This document shows, piece after piece, positions 9,601 through 18,000 of a DNA stretch of 64,000 nt (its first letter is position 1; each line of letters opens with the position of its first letter). The notes under the pieces are model-generated. The model ran no database searches and was not told where the DNA came from. It was given only the letters and a program-made list of their open reading frames with translations. The stretch spans positions 1 to 64,000 of the forward strand of contig VZRR01010266.1 of the NCBI GenBank assembly GCA_013398015.1, read 5' to 3'. Position numbers and translations under genes: made by a program. The DNA is from Oreocharis arfaki. Its lineage: Eukaryota > Chordata > Aves > Passeriformes > Paramythiidae.

Positions 9601-10125
9601 GAGCCGGCCCCTGGGAAGCTGCTGCCGGCCACCCTGGATGTGCGGGCGCTGCAGGAGACCCTTGGCCGCTTCAAGGCATTGGCCGTCGACCCCACGGAAT
9701 TTGCCTGCATGAAGGCCGTGGTGCTTTTCAAACCAGGTGAGGCCACCCCCAGCACACAGCACTGGCCATCCCCGTGCCCCTCCCCAGCCTGTCACCCCCT
9801 TGTCCCTCCAGAGACCCGTGGCCTGAAGGACCCTGAGCAGGTGGAGAACCTGCAGGACCAGTCGCAGGTGATGCTGGGCCAGCACAACCGTTCCCACTAT
9901 CCCGGGCAACCTGTCAGGTACCACTGTCCCCACGTCCTCATGGGTGACACCAGGGTGGGACACCCACTCATTGCCACCGCTCTGTCCTCCAGGTTCGGGA
10001 AGCTGCTGCTGCTCCTCCCAGCACTGCGCTTCATCTCCTCGGAGCGCGTGGAGCTGCTCTTCTTCCGCCGCACCATCGGCAACACCCCCATGGAGAAGCT
10101 GCTGTGTGACATGTTCAAGAACTGA
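6577..10125 (+). CDS. NR2E3: NR2E3, photoreceptor-specific nuclear receptor (8 coding exons)
   Basis: Orphan nuclear receptor that in photoreceptor nuclei represses cone genes and supports rod genes with CRX and NRL. Exons: 6577-6634, 7694-7844, 8583-8686, 8769-9023, 9108-9289, 9505-9736, 9812-9917, 9993-10125. They total 1221 nt, exactly 406 codons plus TGA, with every junction GT-AG and in phase. The first zinc finger uses C35, C38, C52 and C55 with the family-specific P-box [10 protein letters not shown]. The second uses C71, C78, C88 and C91. After a diverged hinge (about residues 105-190) comes the ligand-binding domain, with [20 protein letters not shown], the [18 protein letters not shown] signature region and a C-terminal AF-2 helix ending [11 protein letters not shown]. 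Length is close to the mammalian protein (about 410). The start was chosen because the exon ends in phase with exon 2 and lies in the CpG-rich region; the short N-terminus before C35 is the least certain part. Confidence 0.95.
6690..7440 (+). repeat. Degenerate minisatellite filling NR2E3 intron 1
   Basis: Units of roughly 45-50 bp built around 'tctgagatgcctgggg', 'gtccccatcatggtc' and 'cttctccaggatgcc' recur across most of the 1.06-kb intron. Copies are diverged and the period drifts. Confidence 0.75.
7694..7844 (+). CDS. NR2E3: NR2E3 coding exon 2 (first zinc finger)
   Basis: Acceptor TTCCTGCAG and donor GTGGGA. Encodes the first C4 zinc finger with P-box [10 protein letters not shown] and ends inside the Arg codon before the second finger. 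Confidence 0.95.
7880..8455 (+). repeat. Degenerate G-rich minisatellite filling NR2E3 intron 2
   Basis: Units of about 30 bp around 'atgggcacccagcagggcag' and 'gggacagggaccttg' recur through most of the intron. The array creates long meaningless open frames across the intron. Confidence 0.75.
8583..8686 (+). CDS. NR2E3: NR2E3 coding exon 3 (second zinc finger)
   Basis: Encodes [19 protein letters not shown], the second finger and dimerisation part of the DNA-binding domain. Donor GTGAGA in phase 1. Confidence 0.95.
8769..9023 (+). CDS. NR2E3: NR2E3 coding exon 4 (hinge)
   Basis: Encodes [13 protein letters not shown], a Pro/Thr-rich hinge unlike the mammalian one in detail, then [18 protein letters not shown] at the start of the ligand-binding domain. 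Donor GTGGGT in phase 1. Confidence 0.9.
9108..9289 (+). CDS. NR2E3: NR2E3 coding exon 5 (LBD helices 1-3)
   Basis: Encodes [20 protein letters not shown] and ends LPFRDQ at a phase-0 GTGGGG donor. Confidence 0.95.
9505..9736 (+). CDS. NR2E3: NR2E3 coding exon 6 (LBD core)
   Basis: Encodes [20 protein letters not shown] through [12 protein letters not shown]. Phase-1 donor GTGAGG. Confidence 0.95.
9812..9917 (+). CDS. NR2E3: NR2E3 coding exon 7 (LBD)
   Basis: Encodes [19 protein letters not shown] and ends in phase 2 at GTCAG|GTACCA. Confidence 0.95.
9993..10125 (+). CDS. NR2E3: NR2E3 coding exon 8 (AF-2, stop)
   Basis: Encodes [20 protein letters not shown] through [14 protein letters not shown] and the TGA at 10123-10125. 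The last helix is the activation or repression AF-2 region. Confidence 0.95.
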
Positions 10126-10389
10126 ACCCCCTTCCCGCTGCCACCTGGCTTGTTTGTCACTCTGCACTGGCACCCTGTCCCCCCACCCTGGGTCTCCTCA
10201 CCCTGGGGTGTGAAGGTGCCCATGGTCCCATCTCCAGGTCAATGTCCAGGACTGTGGAATGCAGCTGGGAGGTGGGGCCAGCTTCCCTGGGAGCAGAAGG
10301 GGGATGTCCCTAAGTGAGTGCCCAGTGCAGTGGCAGCACCTCATTGGGGTTGGTCTCCATGGTGTCCCAAATGCTGGAAAACCCAGACA

Positions 10390-10620
10390 AAGGCACCTTG
10401 ACACCACGAGGACCCGATGCCACCCAGGGGTCACCAGCCTGGGGGGACACTTACCCAGGGATGATGCCAACCTGGGGCATGACATCAGCCAGGGGTGACA
10501 TTGGCCAAAGGTGGTGCCACCTGGGGGTAACACCAGCCCAGGACATCCTCGGGTTGATCCCAGACCAGGGCTGACAGGGGACAGGGGTGACCCCAGACCA
10601 GGGTGACACTGGCTGGGGGG
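10390..10620 (+). repeat. Minisatellite in the NR2E3 3' UTR
   Basis: Repeats of about 25-30 bp with the core 'ccagcctggggg(t)gacac', 'ccagccaggggtgacatt' and 'ccagaccagggtgacact'. About nine diverged copies can be picked out. Confidence 0.75.
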
Positions 10621-10742
10621 TGATGCTGTCCCAGGGCCCCCTGGCCGTGACTTCAGCTCTGTGACCCCGGGAAACATGTGGTGACAGACCCTCGTCCCCC
10701 TGTCCTGGGGGCTCCCACCTGTGTCCCCCACTTTATACTCAG

Positions 10743-10748
10743 AATAAA
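10743..10748 (+). promoter_or_regulatory. NR2E3: NR2E3 poly(A) signal AATAAA
   Basis: A single AATAAA about 620 bases after the stop, followed by GT-rich sequence ('gtgccaatgacttgggtctcc'). It is the only good candidate before the AT-rich array. Confidence 0.75.
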
Positions 10749-10814
10749 GAGGGTTTCGCAGCCAGAGTCCCTGTGCCAATGACTTGGGTCTCCTTGGATG
10801 GGGGACTGGGGGGT

Positions 10815-11760
10815 ACCAGCTGAATGTCAATAACCTGAATAGGAATAAATAAAAATCAATAATCTGAATATAAATACCTTGGAAATAAATCAACTGAATG
10901 GAAATAAACTAAATATAAGTAAAATTAGTATAAATAATCGGAATTAAATAATCAATATAAGTAAGATTAATAGAAAAATAGGAATAAAAATAAAATTAAA
11001 ATAACCCGAAATTATCTGAATATAAAAAAGATAAATATAAATAATCTGTTTGGAAATAATCTATTGGAAATAATCTGAATGAAATAATTTGAATAGAAAT
11101 ATAATGAAACGAAATAAACTGACATAGTCTGAATAGAAATTAATTGAAAATAAACTATCTCAATATAAGTGAGATGAATATGAATGGATGAATATGAATA
11201 ATCTGACTGGATAAAATGGGAATTAAATAATGCAAATAGAAATAAAATGAAATTAAATAATCGGAATAGAAATAAAATGCAAGCAAATGATTGGAATATA
11301 AATATCTGCTTTGAAATGTCCTTAATTAAATAATCTGAATAGAAAGAAAATAAAACTAAATAATCTGAAATAATCTGAATCAAAATAAATCGAAAATAAA
11401 CAAACTGCATATAAATAAGAGAAACATAATGAATCTCATTGGAAATAATCTGAATTAAATTGTGTGGACAGAAATAAAATGAAATAATCTGAATAAACTG
11501 AAAATAAATTGTCTGAATATAAACAGTCTACCTAAAAGTAATCTGAATAGAAATGATCTGAAATAATCTGAATAGAAATAAATTGAAAATAAATGATCTC
11601 TATATAAATGAAATATAAATTACCTGATTAAAATAATTTGTATATAAATAATCTGAATATACATAAATAAAAATAATGTGAATATTAAGTTAGAAAAACA
11701 GAAATTAAGTTAGAGAAACAGAAATTCTCTGAACATAAATAATGAGAATGTGAATAACCC
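10815..11760. repeat. AT-rich purine-biased tandem array between the NR2E3 and MYO9A 3' ends
   Basis: About 950 bases of degenerate repeats built from 'aataatctgaatagaaataa', 'atgaaataatctgaa' and 'gaaaataaa'. 'Taatctgaata' recurs at roughly 20-bp multiples. The plus strand is mostly A and G with few C, so the array has a strong strand asymmetry. It contains many AATAAA words by composition. Confidence 0.85.
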
Positions 11761-11990
11761 GCATTAAACAGTCCGAAGGGAAGCGATCTGGAGCCCCGGC
11801 TCTCATCCCAGCTCCTCCATCCACAAGGGATGGGGATGTGGAGCTGCTCCATTCGCATGGGGATTGGGAAAATCCACAACTTCATAACCCCACGGAACAA
11901 GTGGAACAACGCCCAGAGCCCTGGGATGTGGGCAGGGGGCGGCAGAAACAGTGTCCCACTAGGAATTCTTGGCCTTTGTAGAATGACGCT

Positions 11991-11996
11991 TTTATT
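11991..11996 (-). promoter_or_regulatory. MYO9A: Distal MYO9A poly(A) signal
   Basis: TTTATT on the plus strand is AATAAA for MYO9A. The following minus-strand sequence is GT-rich ('gtgggacactgtttctg'), suitable as a downstream element. Confidence 0.5.
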
Positions 11997-12325
11997 TGTC
12001 CGTTTTTGTCAGTTTGTACACAATTCCGAGCGCGGGCGATGCAGGATAATATATCCTCTTACATACAGACTTTGTTTAATTTACACGCAGTGACTTTATA
12101 AATTACTTAGAAAACTTTCCATGAAAAATAACGATAATTCCCCTTGCAGCCCTCCAGTAGTCAGTACATTCAGCCCTCTGGAAAACCCTCTGGGACCCCA
12201 AATCCTGCCAGGGAAGGGGTGGGAAGGAGTGGGGGAGATGCCAGAGGAAAGGGACCCTGGAACACTCTGTTATTCCTCCAGCCCCGCTCAGCTCCTGCCA
12301 GAGCTGGATTTTTTATACATATATA

Positions 12326-12859
12326 NNNNNNNNNNNNNNNNNNNNNNNNNNNNNNNNNNNNNNNNNNNNNNNNNNNNNNNNNNNNNNNNNNNNNNNNNNN
12401 NNNNNNNNNNNNNNNNNNNNNNNNNNNNNNNNNNNNNNNNNNNNNNNNNNNNNNNNNNNNNNNNNNNNNNNNNNNNNNNNNNNNNNNNNNNNNNNNNNNN
12501 NNNNNNNNNNNNNNNNNNNNNNNNNNNNNNNNNNNNNNNNNNNNNNNNNNNNNNNNNNNNNNNNNNNNNNNNNNNNNNNNNNNNNNNNNNNNNNNNNNNN
12601 NNNNNNNNNNNNNNNNNNNNNNNNNNNNNNNNNNNNNNNNNNNNNNNNNNNNNNNNNNNNNNNNNNNNNNNNNNNNNNNNNNNNNNNNNNNNNNNNNNNN
12701 NNNNNNNNNNNNNNNNNNNNNNNNNNNNNNNNNNNNNNNNNNNNNNNNNNNNNNNNNNNNNNNNNNNNNNNNNNNNNNNNNNNNNNNNNNNNNNNNNNNN
12801 NNNNNNNNNNNNNNNNNNNNNNNNNNNNNNNNNNNNNNNNNNNNNNNNNNNNNNNNNNN
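12326..12859. other. Assembly gap (534 N)
   Basis: The run of N is flanked by TATACATATATA on the left and TATATTTTCCTTATATAGAC plus an (AT)n tract at 12930-12962 on the right. The gap therefore probably hides an AT-rich simple repeat. Confidence 0.99.
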
Positions 12860-12924
12860 TATATTTTCCTTATATAGACATTAAACACATATAAGGAAAA
12901 TAAATATATTCCAAAAGAAATTAG

Positions 12925-12927
<3 letters not shown>

Positions 12928-12964
<37 letters not shown>

Positions 12965-12968
12965 ATAT
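12928..12968. repeat. (AT)n microsatellite
   Basis: About 30 bases of alternating A and T ('acatatatatat...') next to the assembly gap. Confidence 0.9.
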
Positions 12969-13876
12969 AAATGCTTGCCCAAGCCAGATCTGACATCCCT
13001 GCTCTCATCCCGCTGGGATGAGAAATCTGAGGATGAGGCTGGACCGTTCACTTGTCCCCAGGATCTCCTCCCCCAGAGCCATTTTAAGGGCAATTCTGGG
13101 GTTTTTAGTTCAAGTGGCTCAAAATGCTGGTTTGGCACCAAGCACTTGGATGCTCCCGGCATTCCCAGCTCCCAGAGAATTTGGGGTGGCACCCTAGGAG
13201 TTTCCACTGTTGTGGTCACAATCCGCCTTCCCAGTGCATCTGGGTCAGTCCCCAAAGCCCTGTTTTCCCCTCTGGGGCTGGGAAATTCCCGTTTCCCCCA
13301 TGGATGGGGGTGATTGACTTGGTCTTGCTCCACTCCCAGGATGCAGCACCGAGGCCGATGCTGTTCCCACTCTCCCTATGGCATCTGTCTTTTTCCCCGT
13401 TGGAAAAAAATTAAAGATAACATGAAAAGAAAGTGTCAAATTTCAAATACAAAATAAAAAATAACCCCAATAAATAAACCATCCCTGGAATGGGCAGGGG
13501 GAGAGGGGACCGAGGGGTGGCTTGGCCAAACCCAGGCATGCTGGGAAAAGACAAAATACTCAGGAAAACTCAATTTTTTGCTATTTTCCCCATTTTCGAT
13601 GGCATTTCAGGAAAGGACGAGCCCCAGCCCAGCCCACCAGGAAGGACAGATCCAGCCTTTATAAATCTAATTAGCACGCTGGGGCTCCTAATTTTGCCTT
13701 TCCAGAGGTTTTCCAGTACCCAGAGCTTCTCCAGGTGCCACTGAGGATGATGATGAGACAACTGGGGAGGGATTATGAGCTAAGTCATTAAGTAGTATCG
13801 TTAATTAGTCCTGTGATGGGCTGTGATGGGCTAATTACACCTCCAGGGATTTCTTGCTGAAAATAAAATTCCATGT

Positions 13877-13882
13877 TTTATT
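13877..13882 (-). promoter_or_regulatory. MYO9A: Proximal MYO9A poly(A) signal
   Basis: AATAAA on the minus strand about 730 bases after the stop codon, followed by ACATGG and A-rich sequence. It would give a short 3' UTR isoform. Confidence 0.4.
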
Positions 13883-14607
13883 GAGCGATCGCTGGTGACA
13901 CCAGTGGTGACATCAAGGATGGCTCAGCTGATCACTCCCTTCCTCTCTGGCCCAAAATAATAATAATAATAATTAAAAAAAAATCTGTCTGAGGAAAAAT
14001 ATTAAAAAAAAAAAAAAAATTTACACAAAACTCCAGGAACCAGCATATAAACAAATATCGCTTCAAGTAGTCCTCAATTATTATTAATTATTATTTTTTA
14101 ATACTGATGATCTCAAAAAAAAAAACCAAAAAAAGGAAAGGTGGTTAGGTCTCATTAAAAAATAAAAAAAACAAAGGGGAAAGGTTATTTTTGGCAGGTT
14201 TTAACACTTTTCCATGCGCTCAGCATTGGCGTGGATGAGGTGGTTAAAGCGCGGAGGGCTTGGCTGCAGTGGAGCCAGCTCGGGATGCTCCCGTGGGAGT
14301 TTTAGGCTTGGTTTGCTCCTACCGACAGGCGATGGCGATTCGGCACAAGGGTTTGGCGGCGGATGTTCCGAGACGTGGGATGCTCCGAGGGGAAGGGCCA
14401 GGAGCCGGCCAGTGCCTCCCATGCTGGTCCACCTCCCGGCCACCCAAAGGCCTCAACCCCCCCAAACCATTAAGGCCACCGTTAAAACCGTCCCCTCCTG
14501 GCCTTTTTAATTAAGAATTCATCCCCCTGGCGTTAACGAGGAAGCCGTCAGAGCACTGCTGATGGGGAGGATGCCCCGGCACGAATGTGGGCCCGGGGTG
14601 GAGCATC

Positions 14608-15086
14608 TCAGACCATGAACTCGTTGCTCCCCAGGAGGACAAGGGGTTGGGCAGCAGCACAATCGGCCTCGGGGTTCCTCTTGTGTCCCCCTCCAGGCCC
14701 CCCATCCGGAGACTCTTTGGTTTTTGGGGGGCAAGTTTTCACACTCTTCAGTTTCTGTTTGCCTTTCTCCGGGTTGAAGGTCCCGCGTGTGGTGAACTGC
14801 GGCCGGTCCTCAGGATAATGGAGAGGCCCCACCAGGCCCTCAGGGCTCGCCCGGCTTTCAGGGGCCTCGCCGTGTCCCCCCGCTCGGTAAAAAGGAGATT
14901 TGGAGTACATCTGGAAGCGCTTACGGGGCAGGTGGGGCAAGCAGGAGGTGGACGACTGGGAGGAGGAGGAGGAGATGGGGGTGTCGGTTGGCTCCACCGG
15001 CTCCAGCCGCATCCTGGGGTGCCGTCGCAGCCGGCTCGGCCCCTCGGCCTTGGCAGGGCGCAGGGAGTTAAGTGCTACATTTCTCT
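14608..15086 (-). CDS. MYO9A: MYO9A window exon 32 (last coding exon)
   Basis: Encodes [18 protein letters not shown], a bird-specific diverged Arg/Ser-rich stretch, [29 protein letters not shown] and the C-terminus [12 protein letters not shown] at 14608-14610. The last residues EFMV fit a class II PDZ ligand pattern. Confidence 0.95.
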
Positions 15087-18000
15087 CTGCAGGGGCAAGA
15101 AGGACCACAGATGGTCAACACCTGGACACCATCCAGTATGCAACCACCTCGTTCCCTGGTGACATGTGCCACTGAAGCCAGGACAATGTTCCCACCATCT
15201 TGGTGGGGGCAGAATCACCCCCAGATGATGTGGCAGATGGAAGAATGTTCACCTTCCCACCAACCCTGGCTGCTCCCACCCATCCCCCCAGGCCCACATG
15301 CTTGAACCCTTAACCCCCTTCTCTGCACCCATCCAAACTGTTGACTTTAAACTTGAAAATCCCAAATAACCCTTCCCAAAGCAACAGAAAGACATGGTGC
15401 CCCCAACTTTGAGGGGGTGACTGCCCATGGCAAGGAGATGGCCTTCATGACCTTTGAAGGTCCCTTCCAACCCAAACTACTGTATCATAAACCCAAGAAC
15501 ACCTGGATTTACCCGAGCGATCGGAGATGGCTCCTTCGGAGTCAAAGTTCAAATTTTCAGAGCTGTCGGCGGTGCCAATGGAGGCTTCGGACTCGAGGGT
15601 TTCATCGTCGGAGGCGCGGGGCTCAAGTGTCAGCATCTCGAATGTCAGCTCCTCCCTGCAAAGCCAACCCAGTCCCATTGACCCAACGGGACCAAAAAGG
15701 TGGAGAGGAGAAAGGGATGCACATGCCCCAAGAGATCATGGAGGGGTGGAGCCCTCCAGTTATCAACCACATGATGTCAAGCAACATCCACAGGTTGGGG
15801 ACGTGGCTCAAACCCTCGGCCAGACTCACTTTTCCTTCTGCAGGCTCTCAATCTGCTCCGTCAGCACCTTCTCCTCCTGCTGCATGGCCACCTGCTGCTG
15901 CTCTGTCACCTCCATCTCCATGGCCTCCTCGCTGCTCATGGTCTCCTCGGGGACGTCCGTCACTGAGGGCAAGCGGCCGGTGACAGGGGACGCGGGGCTG
16001 GGGTAGGCGCCGCGCCACACGCGTCCTTTGCCCTGAAGAGAGACAATGGTGTCACCACCACCAGCCAAGGTGATGCGGCGAACACTCAGGTGCCAACCAC
16101 ACTGCTCTCCCAAGGAGTGAAGAAGGCCCCAGCCATCGGTCCTCAGTGTGCTGCTGCCAGATGCACCCCAGACCCTCCAAAACCTCTCTTCAGGCTGGGA
16201 GAAGTACCAGAAGAACTCAACACATTGGAGGGGCTGGGGATGGAGGTGGTGAGGAAGGCAGAGGTGAGGATGATGCTGATGGACCAAGTGCAACTTGGAC
16301 TCCAAGCAAGCCCAGCTAGCAGCAGGATGGGTTCCCACAAAGCCCACAGCCTGTACAATGAGAAGCTTGATGGTGGCTTTGGGTGGGAGCATCACAAAGG
16401 CTTTGATTTCAGGGCACCTGGCTCCTGCTTTATCCTTGGATCAAGTCTCACATCCTTCCCTCATCCACCATTGGTATTACCTGAGCATCACAAGGGTCTC
16501 ACTGACCCCTTCAGCAAACAGGAACTCCCACCTAATCATGTTGTCCATGCCCTGATCTCATGTACAGGAGATCCAGAAACCAGGACCACCTCCAGTGGTC
16601 CACTGTAAGACAATCAATGTGGATCTTTGCGCCCACAGTTGAACTCACTCTGATTTAATGCAGCTCTGAAGAACCATCTCATTTTTTTAATGCTGAAACT
16701 GACAATGAAAAAGGACTCAAACAAGAGTTGTACAGATGGAGAGATATATATGCATCTGTTTTAATCTTCTGAGGACCAGCTCTACAGATCTGCTCCACAG
16801 AGCAGAAGAAAAAGAAGGATTCTTGGAGATGAGGGACATGGCAGAGATTAAGCAGCTTTTATCTTAACATCACCATGACCAGACATCTCATCTTCTACAT
16901 TCCGGATCCTGATGTGACCAGGACTAGGAGACGTCCATCACTTGCTGCCCTCCCCTGACAACCATCACCCAGGAAGAACCTGCATCTCCTTGGGGCTGAA
17001 GAGCTTGTTGCAGCTCAACTTTGCTCCCTGTATTTAACCTCAACTGTAGCATCCCCAGGTCTTCCTGACAACCCATGTGACCAGGTTTTCAGGATAAAGG
17101 ATCCTCCCTGTTTCCCTTTAAAAGCCAGATTTCCTCCATTTCAGCCCTTTCATCTTTTAATGCCACATCTCAGAGATCTGTCTCTGTCAGCAAAGCCGCT
17201 CCTGCACCTCGGTGTTCTTCTGACGTCATCTTTCACGTGGGCTCCTGAGCTGAAGCGCAGCTTCCTGAATCCTATTAGCCAAAAGCCCCGAGATCCCAAA
17301 GATCCCACTGGCTTGTGGACTTAAGCCCCTGAGAAATGCCATGCTCAGCACCAGGGGAGCAGAGCTCAAATTTTGCTCTTCTCCACCTCCTGACACCCAT
17401 GGATGTGGAAGAATGGGGGGAACCTGAGGGAACTTTCATCATGGGCTGAGCCTATTAGGAAAGGAAATAGCCCTGTGAGAATTCCCAAGATCCTGCAGGT
17501 GCTTTTCTTGCCTGTCACAATCTCACAGAACTCAAACTCAAGCTGGGATGGAGTTGGGGAATACAGGGCTTGCTGGGCTCCTCCTCGTTCAAACCTGGGT
17601 GTCCTGACCTTATGTTCAAGGTGGTAGTGCTCCTCCTCCAAGAAGGTGGAGGAGACCTTTGGATGCCTCATGGTCTCCAAGGCATCCAAGCTGAGGGTTT
17701 TATCCACCATCTTCAGAAACAGCAGCACTGTGAAAGCAACTTGATGCTGAAACGCATCCTGAGCGAGGAGGAATTGAGGTGGGAAGGGAAGGGATGAGTC
17801 AAGCAAAGTAAAAAAGAGGTAAGCACAGGATGGAAAAAGAAAACAAAACAGAAAATTAAAGTAGGAAGGGAAAAGGGGTGGGAAGCGTATTTCTGAGGAG
17901 CTGCGTGCAGGGATGGCCAAGCGCCAGCCCCAAACTCCTGTGCCCAGGGGACCTGCGGGAGGAACGGTGGCTCCGAGGAGCGGCGGGACCAGACGAGTAA

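Larger units (their letters stand above)
10126..10765 (+). other. NR2E3: NR2E3 3' UTR
   Basis: Runs from the stop codon to just past the poly(A) signal at 10743-10748. It contains its own tandem array (10390-10620), so its length is probably variable between individuals or species. Confidence 0.7.
11970..14607 (-). other. MYO9A: MYO9A 3' UTR (with alternative poly(A) signals)
   Basis: The interval downstream of the MYO9A stop carries two minus-strand AATAAA signals: one at 13877-13882 (about 730 bases after the stop) and one at 11991-11996 (about 2.6 kb after it). It is AU-rich, with A/T homopolymer runs at 13960-14180, as in long 3' UTRs. Assignment as UTR is inferred from position and signals; the assembly gap lies inside it. 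Confidence 0.55.

Noticed and set aside
9328..10173. 281-codon minus-strand open frame opposite NR2E3 exons 6-8
   Set aside because: Antisense shadow of conserved exons; the plus-strand reading is clearly the receptor.
12121..12894. Long open frames across the N gap
   Set aside because: They are open only because N is translated as X.
14587..15162. 191-codon plus-strand open frame
   Set aside because: Antisense of the last MYO9A coding exon, which is supported by splice phase and conserved residues.
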